A DNA stretch of 64,000 bases. Origin: Kovacikia minuta CCNUW1. Its GTDB lineage: Bacteria > Cyanobacteriota > Cyanobacteriia > Leptolyngbyales > Leptolyngbyaceae. The stretch's first letter is position 1. Each line of letters begins with the position of its first letter. Under the pieces are notes generated by a model that had not been told where the DNA came from, ran no database searches, and was given only the letters and a program-made list of their open reading frames with translations. Shown in pieces: positions 9,693 to 18,261 of this stretch. A program made the translations under genes and the position numbers. The stretch is taken from positions 620,001 through 684,000 of the forward strand of contig NZ_CP083583.1 of the NCBI RefSeq assembly GCF_020091585.1, given 5' to 3'.

Positions 9693-10652
9693 TCATCGAA
9701 CTAAACCTAAATCCACCAATTCTTGCGGCGATGCCAACACGTCAATTCCGATAAAGAAAATCTGACCTTCAGGATTGAGCAAGAACCGCCATGCCAGGTT
9801 GATCCCAACCTTATCGCCAAACCAGGGAGTTTGCACTTTCCCCGTCACTTTAATCTGGGTGAATCCTGCTTTGGCTGGCTCAGAAACCCCTTGCTCTGGC
9901 AACAGCTTGAGTCCGTAGCATTCGTCTCGCATATACGCGAGAATGTTCTCCTGCCCTGAGATCGGTTCCTGAAAAGGCGGCTTCAGGGCACCCTCTGGGG
10001 CAAATAACGCCACAGCCGCGTGGAAATCAAAGGCGTTCATATTGTCCATATAGCCCAGGACAGTCGCATTGTTGATGCCCTTAATGCTGACTTTGGTTCG
10101 AGGTGCAGCCTCTTTCGGGGGAACCACAGGTTTTTTGACGGTTGGAGTCCCACCCGTTGGGGCATACCCCATGTTAACAACAATATCCTGGAATACGGTG
10201 AGTTGCTGTCCTCCTTCCAGTTGACGGATGGCTTTGAGCAAATCGGTTGCCTCTTTAGACAGTTGATAGCCTTTGGGAATCGGAGCCACAATTTTCTGTT
10301 GCATCCACTCGCTCAACTGATACCAGAAGCCCAACTTAACGTTGGTGCCAAATGACGAATAGGTCTGGCAAATCGGCGTATCTGTATGATTAACCAGGTC
10401 ACACATTACTTGCGTTTGTTCCAACGCTGACATCTGCTTAATTTGAGTCAGGGTTGCTTCGGCAAATACCATATTGGCGACCTGCATGGCAGCGGGAGTA
10501 ATGGTCATGCCCATTTCAGTGTAAGCAAACCAAAGTAACGCTAACTGATCTTCAGCATTAAGTTGATTGAATGATTGAACGATTTCTGGAACAGCATCAG
10601 CAACTTGAGTGCCAGGGAAAATAGAACGGGCTGAATCGATAGTAAAAGACAT
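9693..10652 (-). CDS. ocp: Orange carotenoid protein (OCP family), Arg155 replaced
   Basis: OCP binds a keto-carotenoid and, when photoactivated by blue-green light, docks on phycobilisomes to dissipate energy as heat. Both domains are present: the helical N-terminal carotenoid domain (residues 1-165) and the NTF2-like C-terminal domain (about 185-319). Numbering matches Synechocystis OCP1 exactly, and Tyr44, Trp110, Tyr201, Glu244 and Trp288 are retained. Two notable changes are visible: position 155, the Arg needed for the interdomain salt bridge and phycobilisome binding in OCP1, is Gln, and Trp101 is Phe. These suggest a paralog such as an OCP2/OCPX-type protein rather than canonical OCP1. 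The RBS GAGGG lies 6 nt before ATG. A PII-like gene lies just upstream. No FRP gene is seen nearby. Confidence 0.93.
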   Translation of the reverse strand: MSFTIDSARSIFPGTQVADAVPEIVQSFNQLNAEDQLALLWFAYTEMGMTITPAAMQVANMVFAEATLTQIKQMSALEQTQVMCDLVNHTDTPICQTYSSFGTNVKLGFWYQLSEWMQQKIVAPIPKGYQLSKEATDLLKAIRQLEGGQQLTVFQDIVVNMGYAPTGGTPTVKKPVVPPKEAAPRTKVSIKGINNATVLGYMDNMNAFDFHAAVALFAPEGALKPPFQEPISGQENILAYMRDECYGLKLLPEQGVSEPAKAGFTQIKVTGKVQTPWFGDKVGINLAWRFLLNPEGQIFFIGIDVLASPQELVDLGLVR

Positions 10653-10737
10653 AATTAACCCTCAAAAAGGATATGAAAGTTTGAAAATTGGTATCGCCAA
10701 AAGATCAAACTGGAAGTACATCGAAAACAGTAGAAGT

Positions 10738-11037
10738 TTAATCAAACAAACCATCTACTGTTTGTCGAAACGCAATTAAAGCGTGATTGGATTGCAAGGG
10801 TTTCAGGTCTTCCAATAATTGATTAGATGCTTCCGAAGTCACGATCGTTTTGATTTCAATATTGGTGTTATAGCCAGCCATATCACCCATGCGTCTGCCA
10901 TGACTGCCTGCGCCCTGGGCTGGAATGAGCGTATAGCCAGAGACTCCAAGCTTTGTCAGCAGTTGGATCAACCGATCCTGTAAGACAGCTTCACCAATAA
11001 TGGTGACCAGAGTACCTTTTGCGAGAGAAGAGGACAT
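10738..11037 (-). CDS. Small PII-like (SbtB/CPII-type) signalling protein
   Basis: The 99 residues follow the ferredoxin-like PII pattern: a first strand TLVTIIGEAVL, a helix, LGVSGYTLIPAQGAGSHGRR leading into a T-loop-like segment, then NIEIKTIVT and a second helix. The family trims nucleotides or bicarbonate signals to transporters or enzymes; SbtB responds to cAMP and adenine nucleotides. The canonical PII uridylylation motif and the SbtB C-terminal CGPEGC are missing, so the ligand is unknown. RBS GGAGG precedes ATG. It lies between FtsH and OCP in the same direction, which ties it by context to light or carbon stress. Confidence 0.7.
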   Translation of the reverse strand: MSSSLAKGTLVTIIGEAVLQDRLIQLLTKLGVSGYTLIPAQGAGSHGRRMGDMAGYNTNIEIKTIVTSEASNQLLEDLKPLQSNHALIAFRQTVDGLFD

Positions 11038-11154
11038 AAAACCTCCAAAAATGGTTGGGTTGAAAGAAAGTTAAACAGCTGTGCTTCCTTATCTTGAACT
11101 AGAGAGCTTTGCCAGCAATCAATGACTCAAACAAATGACGCTCAAACCAATGTC

Positions 11155-13017
11155 TTAGATGACGGGTGCAGGTTGAACTTGGCTCAACAACTGATGCAGT
11201 TTCTCACCTTCGATCGCTTCTGTTTCCAACAGTTGCATGGTGATGGTTTCCAGTAAATTACGATTCTGCTTGATCGTTTCCAACGCCTGTTGATGAGCGG
11301 TTTCAACAATTTCTTTGACTTCGCGATCAATCGCCTGAGCGGTTTCCTCACTCATGGAGCGGCGGGCATTGGGCGTCCCATTATCCAGGAACATGGCGCG
11401 TGAGCCTTGCTGATAGGCCAGCGGTCCCAGAACTTTACTCATCCCAAAGGTCGTTACCATTTGCTCGGCTAAGTCGGTTGCCCGTTGCAAATCATTGGAA
11501 GCTCCGGTCGTGATGCTGTTAAACACAATCTCTTCCGCTGATCGCCCGCCCAGTAAGGTGGCAATTTGTCCCCGAAGTTCCGCTTCATCCATCAAGAACC
11601 GATCTTCGGTTGGCAGTTGCAGCGTATAACCGAGGGCTGCCATGCCGCGAGAGACGATCGAGATTTTTTCCACCCGAGCACTTCCCGGCATCAATTGACC
11701 CACCAGGGCATGACCAACTTCGTGATAGGCAACGATTTTCTTCTCTTTGTCGTTCAAAACGCGGCTTTTCTTTTCCAGCCCTGCTACAACCCGTTCGATC
11801 GCTTCGGCAAAGTCGGTCTGGGCAACTGCCTGCCGTCCATTTCGAGCCGCTAACAGTGCCGCTTCATTCACCAGGTTAGCCAGGTCTGCTCCGGCAAAAC
11901 CAGGGGTACGGGTGGCGATCGCTTTGAGATCCACATCTGCACCCAATTTCACTTTCTGAGCATGGATCTTGAGAATAGCTTCTCGTCCCGCTAAGGCAGG
12001 GCGATCAACTAATACTTGTCGATCAAACCGACCAGGACGTAAAAGAGCCGGATCGAGGATTTCCGGGCGATTGGTGGCAGCTAACACAATCACTGTGGCA
12101 CCTTCTGCCGCAAATCCATCCATCTCTGACAACAACTGATTTAGGGTCTGTTCGCGCTCATCATTGCCGCCATAGAAGCCGTTGCTGCTACGCGACTTAC
12201 CGATCGCATCCAGTTCATCAATAAACACGATGCAGGGAGCCTGTTTCTTCGCCTGCTCAAACAAATCCCGCACCCGCGAAGACCCCACACCGACAAACAT
12301 TTCCACAAATTCAGAGCCAGAAATACTAAAGAACGGCACGCCTGCTTCCCCAGCCACGGCTTTTGCCAGCAGCGTTTTACCCGTTCCCGGTGGCCCCACC
12401 AGCAGCACACCTTTGGGAATTCGCGCTCCAATCTGGGTATAACGTTCGGGCGCTTTGAGGAAATCCACGATTTCGACTAACTCAGCCTTGGCTTCCTCAA
12501 CCCCTGCCACATCAGCAAAGGTGGTCTTTGCCGTTTCGCCTTCGACATATACTTTGGCTTTGCTTTTACCGATCGAGAGCATGCCTTGAGCGCCACCCCC
12601 GCCACGACGGACAAAAAACTGCCAGATGCCGACAAAGATAAGCGGAGGAATCACCCAGCCCAGAATATTGCCAATCCAACCATTTTTGGGCGGCGGAGCG
12701 GCGGCAAATTCAACGCCTTTCTCTTCCAACAAGTTGGGTAAACCTAAATCGAAGATAGGAGTGGTTGAGAACACTTGCCCAGCCTGATCGTCAGCGGTTT
12801 TTAATTGAAATCGAATCTGATTTTGTCCCACCTGCACCCGTTGAACTTCACCTTCTTGCACCTGATGAATGAACAGGCTGTAGGGCACTCCAGGAATTCG
12901 GGGACTTATAACAACCGGCAAAATAAAGTTGGCAACTAGAAATAAGGCTCCTATGATCAGAAAAATATTGCTGAATAGGCGCGAACGAGGAGGAGTTGGT
13001 TGGTCTTTAATTGGCAT
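11155..13017 (-). CDS. ftsH: FtsH-family ATP-dependent zinc metalloprotease
   Basis: FtsH hexamers in the thylakoid or plasma membrane unfold and degrade membrane proteins such as photodamaged D1. Visible are an N-terminal membrane helix (about 17-37), a second one near 117-136, Walker A GPPGTGKT (about 208-215), Walker [13 protein letters not shown], the SRH region [18 protein letters not shown] and the zinc site HEVGH (usually HEAGH). The length of 620 aa is normal. I take the ATG at 13017 rather than the GTG at 13026. It overlaps the last 11 bases of ndhI, implying translational coupling, an unusual partnership that links complex I assembly or turnover with proteolysis. Confidence 0.95.
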   Translation of the reverse strand: MPIKDQPTPPRSRLFSNIFLIIGALFLVANFILPVVISPRIPGVPYSLFIHQVQEGEVQRVQVGQNQIRFQLKTADDQAGQVFSTTPIFDLGLPNLLEEKGVEFAAAPPPKNGWIGNILGWVIPPLIFVGIWQFFVRRGGGGAQGMLSIGKSKAKVYVEGETAKTTFADVAGVEEAKAELVEIVDFLKAPERYTQIGARIPKGVLLVGPPGTGKTLLAKAVAGEAGVPFFSISGSEFVEMFVGVGSSRVRDLFEQAKKQAPCIVFIDELDAIGKSRSSNGFYGGNDEREQTLNQLLSEMDGFAAEGATVIVLAATNRPEILDPALLRPGRFDRQVLVDRPALAGREAILKIHAQKVKLGADVDLKAIATRTPGFAGADLANLVNEAALLAARNGRQAVAQTDFAEAIERVVAGLEKKSRVLNDKEKKIVAYHEVGHALVGQLMPGSARVEKISIVSRGMAALGYTLQLPTEDRFLMDEAELRGQIATLLGGRSAEEIVFNSITTGASNDLQRATDLAEQMVTTFGMSKVLGPLAYQQGSRAMFLDNGTPNARRSMSEETAQAIDREVKEIVETAHQQALETIKQNRNLLETITMQLLETEAIEGEKLHQLLSQVQPAPVI

Positions 13018-13603
13018 TATGATCACCCATCTGTTCTAAAATTTCTTCTGGACGGAGACCTGCCCGTTGAGGATTGGGAAGCAGGTTACGTGGTTGAATT
13101 GCCCCTTTGGGCAGGTACGCCAGTTCCCGCAAAGGTGTAACCATCGGATCTTCTGTTACTTTGTAGGGCAACCGCCCAAGTGCCACGCTGTCATAGTTCA
13201 ACTCGTGACGCTCATAAACCGACAGTTCATACTCTTCGGTATGGGATAAACAGTTCGTCGGACAGTACTCTACACAATTGCCGCAAAAAATACAGACACC
13301 AAAATCAATACTGTAATGGTTTAGCGTCTTTTTTCTAACGCTAGGGTCAAATACCCAGTCCACAACGGGAAGATTAATCGGACAAACGCGAACACAAACT
13401 TCGCAAGAAATACACTTGTCAAATTCAAAATGAATTCGTCCCCGAAAGCGCTCCGAGGGAATGAGTTTTTCATAGGGATATTGCACGGTCACAGGTCGTC
13501 GCTGCATATGATCAAAGGTCACTGCCAATCCCTGACCAATGTGATGTGCTGCTTGCACTGTTGCTTTTGCATAATTACCAACTTGCTTCAAAAATTTGAA
13601 CAT
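13007..13603 (-). CDS. ndhI: NAD(P)H-quinone oxidoreductase subunit I
   Basis: NdhI carries two [4Fe-4S] clusters in the peripheral arm of NDH-1, which takes electrons from ferredoxin in cyclic flow and respiration. Both ligand sets are intact: [12 protein letters not shown] and [12 protein letters not shown]. The N-terminal motif [20 protein letters not shown] and the ending with [20 protein letters not shown] are typical, and the length (198 aa) is normal. The usual ndhA-ndhI-ndhG-ndhE order is not present here; the gene sits instead before ftsH. It may therefore be a second, stress-linked ndhI copy, which cannot be decided from this window. Confidence 0.93.
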   Translation of the reverse strand: MFKFLKQVGNYAKATVQAAHHIGQGLAVTFDHMQRRPVTVQYPYEKLIPSERFRGRIHFEFDKCISCEVCVRVCPINLPVVDWVFDPSVRKKTLNHYSIDFGVCIFCGNCVEYCPTNCLSHTEEYELSVYERHELNYDSVALGRLPYKVTEDPMVTPLRELAYLPKGAIQPRNLLPNPQRAGLRPEEILEQMGDHNAN

Positions 13604-13664
13604 CTGACATTCTCTACTGAGGGTGAGTTGCTGAGATAATGTTGTATCGATCGCTATCGACTGC

Positions 13665-14003
13665 TTAAGGAGTGAGTAATCCGTGCAATAGCTGCCTTAC
13701 GCGATTGGGATAAACGATCGTCCACAGATTGAGCCCCAAACAGACACAGGCCAGAACCAGCAGGATATAGGTTGGAGCCATGACCACTCCAATGGCAAAC
13801 CAGGTGAAATCGTGCAACAGCAGGATTAGCGCGGCAAGACTAGCCGCAAGTGTTGCCAGGTAGATTTGAGCCGGAGAACGCAGTTGTCCGACAAGCACGA
13901 TTGCCCACAGGGTTAACAATAAACTTGCTGGGACTAAAAAGGCACAAATCGCGATACAGTGGTCGAACGAAAATTCGAACAAAAAATTCATATTTAAACT
14001 CAT
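13665..14003 (-). CDS. Small membrane protein, function unknown
   Basis: The 112-residue protein has three hydrophobic segments (roughly 13-38, 47-65 and 70-95) and a short basic C-terminal tail. I do not recognise the family. The ATG at 14003 is preferred over the in-frame TTG at 14006. It is 62 bp upstream of ndhI on the same strand, so it may belong to the ndhI-ftsH transcript and act in the thylakoid membrane, but that is inference from position only. Confidence 0.6.
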   Translation of the reverse strand: MSLNMNFLFEFSFDHCIAICAFLVPASLLLTLWAIVLVGQLRSPAQIYLATLAASLAALILLLHDFTWFAIGVVMAPTYILLVLACVCLGLNLWTIVYPNRVRQLLHGLLTP

Positions 14004-14193
14004 CAAAATGAGAAGATAGAGCGCCCCAACCTATAAGTTGCCAGAAAGTTGTTTCATTTACGGATTGATTTGGTTGATTACGATATAAAAAACAATAAAA
14101 GCTTTAACTTGATTGTTTTGAGTAAATGAGGTTTTGGGACACGCAACGCACCCCAAAACCCCTGTCGCGATCAACTAAAACTGTCCTCGTTAA

Positions 14194-14571
14194 TTAGCCG
14201 ATCACAGCAGATAAACCATCAATGGGATACTTAGCCATTTTCCAGGCTGCCAACCCACCGACTAGTTCGGCAATATGTTGATAACCTGCTGCCCGCAGCT
14301 TAGAAGCAGCTTCAGCCGTTTGCAACTCTGTCTCGCCGTAAACATAGATATCACGAATGAATTCGAGGCTAGCACGAGCCTGGGTAACTAGCTCTTGCAT
14401 GGGCATCGCAATCGCGCCCACAATATGCCCCGTGTTGAAAGCAGCTCTATCTCTAACATCAACGATAGTTAGGGCCGGTTCGCCCCAATCCAACCGATTC
14501 TTTAATGATTCGACATTAGATCTGTCCTGAATAGCTTCAGGTATGAAAATGAATTGAAAACGCCTAGCCAT
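14194..14571 (-). CDS. Rhodanese-like domain protein without the catalytic Cys
   Basis: The fold signature is clear: LTIVDVRDRAAFNTGHIVGAIAMPM (split here by reading as IVDVRD and GHIVGA) and a C-terminal AGYQHIAELVGGLAAW. In active sulfurtransferases the loop after the fourth strand is YCxxGxRS; here it reads IYVYGETELQT, with no cysteine. The protein (125 aa) is therefore probably a non-catalytic binding module. It sits in the light-stress island, about 190 bp upstream of the small membrane protein gene. Confidence 0.8.
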   Translation of the reverse strand: MARRFQFIFIPEAIQDRSNVESLKNRLDWGEPALTIVDVRDRAAFNTGHIVGAIAMPMQELVTQARASLEFIRDIYVYGETELQTAEAASKLRAAGYQHIAELVGGLAAWKMAKYPIDGLSAVIG

Positions 14572-14642
14572 ATTTCACCCGAAGTAAAGAGTACGATTTG
14601 AGCACTTTGCTGATACAAACAAAGCCGTGACCAGAATTTAGG

Positions 14643-14963
14643 TTACGATTCTCGACGATTCAGGCAATTCGCTAAATCAATTTCAGCTTGACTCAGTTTG
14701 GGGCTAGCTTTGAGGTTGAACGCTCGCTCAAGCTGATCATTGCCCATTTCATTTAAGGCGCGTTTGAGGCTTGGCTGACTCAATTGCTTAGGTAAGCAAG
14801 TAATCAGAGCCATTGTGCGATCGCCTTCGGCAGAATTGACAATTTGCAAAGCGATTCCTTCAGGCATTACAGCCGCAATGGGCATTGCCAGTGCTGGTTG
14901 GCTGGATACCGATAGCCAAATTAAGCTGACGAACAAACCTGCGAAGAGAGTACGACCTAGCAA
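14643..14963 (-). CDS. Small secreted or lumenal protein, function unknown
   Basis: A typical signal peptide is present: a short basic start, a hydrophobic core LFAGLFVSLIWLSV and a probable AxA cleavage at PALAM (about residue 27). The mature part is about 80 residues with two cysteines (LITCLP and LANCLN) that could form a disulfide. No family is recognised. It lies 71 bp upstream of the rhodanese-like gene and is probably in the same stress-island transcript. Confidence 0.6.
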   Translation of the reverse strand: MLGRTLFAGLFVSLIWLSVSSQPALAMPIAAVMPEGIALQIVNSAEGDRTMALITCLPKQLSQPSLKRALNEMGNDQLERAFNLKASPKLSQAEIDLANCLNRRES

Positions 14964-15210
14964 ATCCAGCGATCGTCGAAGAATGGTCTAAATCCAGAGA
15001 AGTTTGATGAACTGTAACTTTTAGCACTTGAATGAGTATTCATAACAGTCCTGTGTGAAAGAGAGCAAACTCAATTTGGAGAAAGCTTTCGGGAAAACCT
15101 TCTCCAAACTAAAGCAAAGTATTAACTGAAAAGAGTAGCGTTCGACAATACTAACTAAACTAACAGTGAAAGATAGTTAGCTCAGCCAAGCAATCAATCA
15201 AAGTGCCAAC

Positions 15211-15387
15211 TTAAATTAAATTCCAGAAATGAAGAACGCCCTGACCGGAAACCACTTCAATGAGAAGGGCAGCTACAAATCCGATCATTGCCAGACGACC
15301 ATTCCAAATCTCAGCCTGGGGTGTAAATCCCCATATCCAGGCATTGCGCTTTTCTTGCAAAGAGGTTACTTTTGTAGAGCTTGTCAT
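15211..15387 (-). CDS. High-light-inducible protein (HLIP, one-helix CAB-like)
   Basis: HLIPs bind chlorophyll and carotenoid and protect photosystem assembly intermediates under excess light. The single helix carries the chlorophyll-binding motif [12 protein letters not shown], followed by [17 protein letters not shown] choose the ATG at 15387, giving 58 aa, because GGAG lies 8 nt upstream; the longer frame from 15432 would cover this RBS. It lies between nblA and the secreted-protein gene. Confidence 0.92.
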   Translation of the reverse strand: MTSSTKVTSLQEKRNAWIWGFTPQAEIWNGRLAMIGFVAALLIEVVSGQGVLHFWNLI

Positions 15388-15456
15388 GATCACGACTCCA
15401 AATTTTGTGGTTGTAAGAACTGGTTCAAGCATAAGAAATTAAGATGACTGCTCAAA

Positions 15457-15660
15457 TTAGTGAGTAGCAAAATCTGAGCCTAATTTCCATTCGTGCTTCA
15501 AAATATCCTGATACATCGTTTTTTGAAGCATCATGAGACGATGTTGTTCAATCAAGAATTCTTGTGCCTGTTCCCGCGACATTTGCTGAACCATATCTGC
15601 AAAGTTTCTGAGGCTAAATTCCTGCTCCAGAGTAAGTTCGATCGTCTGATCCTTATCCAT
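15457..15660 (-). CDS. nblA: Phycobilisome degradation protein NblA
   Basis: NblA is the small adaptor that brings Clp protease to phycobilisomes during nitrogen, sulfur or light stress. The 67-residue product has the family core LTLEQEFSLRNFADMV, QMSREQAQEFL and YQDILKHEWKLG. The usual length is 54-65. The product pairs logically with the OCP and HLIP genes downstream. A perfect 7-bp inverted repeat lies about 160-190 bp upstream of the start. Confidence 0.93.
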   Translation of the reverse strand: MDKDQTIELTLEQEFSLRNFADMVQQMSREQAQEFLIEQHRLMMLQKTMYQDILKHEWKLGSDFATH

Positions 15661-15820
15661 ATCTGACTCCTATTCCCTCAGTGGGGTAAAACCGTGGGTT
15701 TGATGGCCAACTTGCTGTCTTGAAATCTTTCTCTGGAGCGAATCAGCTTGCTGCGCTTGCTAGGCAAATTCCAGATGTGGCAGTGGTTAATGGGACACTA
15801 TCAGAAATATTTGTTGCGTT

Positions 15821-15850
15821 ATGTAAACTAGTATAACAAGTTATTTACAT
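15821..15850. promoter_or_regulatory. Candidate operator upstream of nblA
   Basis: A perfect inverted repeat ATGTAAA / TTTACAT is separated by 16 bases in an AT-rich stretch. The minus-strand reading GTTTACATAA resembles one half of an HLR1 (RpaB) box, and GTA...TAA spacing vaguely recalls NtcA sites. Neither consensus is fully met, so this is only a candidate regulator site for nblA. Confidence 0.3.
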
Positions 15851-16093
15851 GAATTACAGCGGATCTCCAATTCGGTCCAGGGGATGCCTGAAAGGGGGTC
15901 TGGAAGGCGATCGCATCAATGCAGGAAACCCGCTATCCGCTTGCTTGGCAAATAAGAGTAAACATTTGACCTTCTTTGATAGCAGTCCTCAATCAATTGG
16001 GAGCGAAACTTAATCGTTAAGCGATCAGCAAAAAGCCGATAGCTGACTGCTGACTGCTGATCGCTCTAATTCTCAAAAGCTTTCTCACAACTC
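15851..16093. other. Intergenic region with a hairpin
   Basis: No gene is seen. A stem GCGATCAGCA / TGCTGATCGC (about 16020-16064) contains a short direct repeat of CTGACTG. The stretch ends at the first 100-bp palindromic repeat. Confidence 0.4.
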
Positions 16094-16193
16094 ATACCCA
16101 ATTAAATAGTCTTCGTGGCACATCAACATCCTGTAAGGGCGTTTGGCCAAACGCCCCTACCAGATCTGTCGCATTTTCAATTCAAATTGGTAT
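16094..16193 (+). repeat. 100-bp palindromic MITE-like repeat, copy 1
   Basis: The unit runs from ATACCCAATTAAATAG to CAATTCAAATTGGTAT and has a central 20-bp palindrome GGGCGTTTGGCCAAACGCCC. Near-identical copies lie at 21565-21664, 31648-31743 and, inverted, at 63396-63495. Ends with ATACCAA-like inverted repeats suggest a non-autonomous mobile unit. Confidence 0.85.
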
Positions 16194-16288
16194 CAAATAG
16201 GATTGCTTATCCAATTTGATAGCAATATTGAGGATTTCTCTTCCCCTAGGACGATGCGATGTTCATAGCCGAGGTCATTGGGTTGATC

Positions 16289-16330
16289 AAAAAAGTTCCC
16301 ACCTGCTTAACGTCAAGAAGAGGTGGGAAC
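16289..16330 (-). terminator. Rho-independent terminator (- strand)
   Basis: A 10-bp stem GTTCCCACCT / AGGTGGGAAC is followed on the minus strand by six T residues. It lies 69 bp after the stop of the small basic protein gene at 16399-16530. Confidence 0.75.
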
Positions 16331-16398
16331 TTAAAGTGATGAGTGTGTCTCAATTCGTGGGAAAAGAGCAAAATAAACAAGCTCAGCAGGAACTGAAT

Positions 16399-16530
16399 CT
16401 ACTTGGAATTGCCAAATAGCCCAGAGACGGTTCCATCATGCCTTTTGGGATCTTTCTTTTGTTTCTTAGTTGCACCAGCATCTGCTTTCGGTTTTTTAGA
16501 TTCCCTGTTACCTTTTTGTTCTTTTGACAT
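16399..16530 (-). CDS. Small lysine-rich protein (43 aa)
   Basis: A short frame starts MSKEQKGNRESKKPKAD and ends SGLFGNSK. Nearly one third of residues are Lys or Arg, and there is no hydrophobic segment. The ATG is preceded by GGAGAATCCTT, a good RBS, and the gene is followed by a strong terminator, so it is likely a real monocistronic small gene. Comparable small basic proteins starting MSKxQ occur in many bacteria without known function. A longer overlapping frame at 16383-16574 has none of these signals. Confidence 0.65.
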   Translation of the reverse strand: MSKEQKGNRESKKPKADAGATKKQKKDPKRHDGTVSGLFGNSK

Positions 16531-16592
16531 AAGGATTCTCCATCAAGATTGCTTTGAAATGCTTTCTCAAACATTAAAATAATTGGCGGATT

Positions 16593-16823
16593 CTAAGTGA
16601 TCGTTGTGCATCTTACTATCTGCATTTTTGCTCCCTGCAAATTCGCTCCTTTGAAATTTGCTCCCTTTAAATCAGTCCAATTGAGGTTGAAATTGCTCAG
16701 GTTTGAATTGCTCAAGCCTGATCCACTCAAATCTACTTGAACGAAGCTCAAAACTTTCAGATCTTGCAATCTGAAATTTCTTTCTCCATTTGCATCTTGT
16801 TTGATAATCTGGTTGGCATCCAT
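16593..16823 (-). CDS. Short pentapeptide-repeat protein
   Basis: The 76-residue product has an N-terminal leader MDANQIIKQDANGERNFR and then A(D/N)LxG-type repeats: LSGSGLSNSNLSNFNLNW and ANFKGANLQGAKM. These stack into a right-handed quadrilateral beta helix. The leader resembles that of the larger pentapeptide protein at 17270-17824, so the two are probably paralogs. GAGG precedes the ATG. The role is unknown; these proteins usually mediate protein contacts. Confidence 0.75.
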   Translation of the reverse strand: MDANQIIKQDANGERNFRLQDLKVLSFVQVDLSGSGLSNSNLSNFNLNWTDLKGANFKGANLQGAKMQIVRCTTIT

Positions 16824-16931
16824 ATTGGCTGCCTCGCAACGTGTAGCGTTGTCGCTGTTATATCTCTAGTGTACTTTGTAATGCTTAGCTTTAACCATTC
16901 CTCGGTTCAGATGCAAACCTAGACTTTCAAT

Positions 16932-17262
16932 TTAGTTAAAGGCTAAGAGTCCAAATTGAGTCACTAAGGCGACAGTGGCGGCATCTCGACCACGGGGCCG
17001 ATCGCAATCTGATTCCCCGTGACTCGTAACGCCTTGTCGTAGTACTTCCGCTTCAATTTGAGACTGAAAGCGTTTCAAACTTTCCGTTAGATTTGCCTCT
17101 AGCCAACGATCTAAACCAATGTTCTCCATCCTACAACACCTCAAACTTTTTACCAGTGGCATCCAACGTGGTACATTCTCCAAGTTTTCCCAAAGATCGA
17201 AAACTTGCTGCACAGAGCAACTTCCACTTCGACACTACGTTGCAGCACCCGATAGAATGCTC
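16932..17262 (-). pseudogene. Degraded SRPBCC (polyketide cyclase-like) gene
   Basis: Two frames together give a recognisable SRPBCC start: SVEVEVAL in one frame and then QQVFDLWENLENVPRWMPLV in the next, a pattern of small START-like cyanobacterial proteins. It then jumps to LDRWLEANLTESLKRFQSQI, which looks like the C-terminal helix of such proteins, leaving out the middle. A frameshift and an internal deletion are the simplest reading. The frame closes at 16932 after unrelated sequence. Confidence 0.4.
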
Positions 17263-17269
17263 TACTAAG

Positions 17270-17824
17270 TCAGGCATGAACAACCCCATCAGGCATCCTA
17301 GTTCCACGGAGTCCTGCCTTATCAATCTTGGCTCCCTCAATAGCTGCTCCAGTCAAATCCGCATCACCTAAATCTGCTCCAGTCAAATCCGCATCGCTGA
17401 GATCACTTTCCTGCAAATTCGCTCCACTCAAATCTGCTCCCCGCAAGTCAGCACCAGTCAGATCTGCTTTGCTGAGGTCCGCTTTCCTTAAATCGCTCCC
17501 CCCTAATTTAGCTCCGCTGAGGTCTGCGCCGCTCAAATCTGCATGGGTTAAATTGGCTCCACTGAGGTCTGCACCATTCAAATCTGCATGAGTTAGACAA
17601 GCTTGAATCATTGCTGCATGGGCTAAATTGGTTTGATTCAACTTTGCTTGATTGAGGTGTGCTTCAGTTAAATCCACCCCCCGCAAGTCAGCTCCAATCA
17701 ATTCAGCACCGACGAGGTTGACACCCACTAGCTTTGCATTTGTTAAACAAACTTGAACCAGACTGACATGGCTAAAGTCTCGGTGTCCTGTTGCATAGAG
17801 TTTCAAAATCTCTTGAGCATCCAT
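17270..17824 (-). CDS. Pentapeptide-repeat protein (184 aa)
   Basis: After a short leader (MDAQEILKLYATGHRDFS) about 29 consecutive pentapeptides of the A(D/N)LxG type run almost to the C terminus, for example ADLSGADLSGAKLGG and ADLTGADLRGADLSG. The protein should form an uninterrupted quadrilateral beta helix. No transmembrane segment or signal peptide is seen, so it is probably cytosolic. AAAGGA precedes the ATG. It lies upstream of the SRPBCC remnant and a smaller paralog. Function unknown. Confidence 0.88.
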   Translation of the reverse strand: MDAQEILKLYATGHRDFSHVSLVQVCLTNAKLVGVNLVGAELIGADLRGVDLTEAHLNQAKLNQTNLAHAAMIQACLTHADLNGADLSGANLTHADLSGADLSGAKLGGSDLRKADLSKADLTGADLRGADLSGANLQESDLSDADLTGADLGDADLTGAAIEGAKIDKAGLRGTRMPDGVVHA

Positions 17825-18027
17825 ATTTTTGTCCTTTAGCTTAGGTTTTTAATAAAACAAATTGAATCTAACAATCCTATTTAATTTGCGAAAAAGCCGG
17901 AGAAGATATCATTGGCATCGGTAACTCAGGAAGATCCAATGACCAATCACAGAGCATTAGATAGTAAGTAATGGCCAAATACTAAATCCCTTTCATAGAA
18001 GAACTGATTAGAGTAACTCGTCTTTCC

Positions 18028-18261
18028 TCAATCTATTTCTTCCTCTTCCTCTTCGTGTTCTGAAGCATAAGCGTCTGCCTCTAAAAAACTATCCAGTTCT
18101 TCTGCTATTGAATAATCTTGCGACTCATCCATTTCACTAGACCGAAACCTACCAGAACTTTCCAGCCAATGAAGAAGAGTCTCTCTCGGTATGGGAGGAA
18201 TGACCCGTGTTGGTTGGTTTCGCGGTTCTTCGTAGAGAGAAGGGTTGTGGCAAGTTGTCAC
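18028..18261 (-). CDS. DUF3134 family protein
   Basis: The 77-residue product matches the cyanobacterial DUF3134 pattern: NPSLYEEPRNQPTRVIPP, a central LLHWLESSGR and a strongly acidic tail EHEEEEEEID. I place the start at a GTG because AAGGAGGAG lies just upstream. Such proteins are cyanobacteria-specific and uncharacterised. The acidic tail suggests binding to a basic partner, which is inference. Confidence 0.75.
   Translation of the reverse strand: MTTCHNPSLYEEPRNQPTRVIPPIPRETLLHWLESSGRFRSSEMDESQDYSIAEELDSFLEADAYASEHEEEEEEID

Noticed and set aside
16216-16419. 67-codon plus-strand frame
   Set aside because: It crosses the terminator hairpin of the opposite gene and has no RBS or motif.
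17328-17591. Plus-strand frame rich in KSAP repeats
   Set aside because: It is the mirror of the pentapeptide repeats of the minus-strand gene; the repetition is inherited from that gene.
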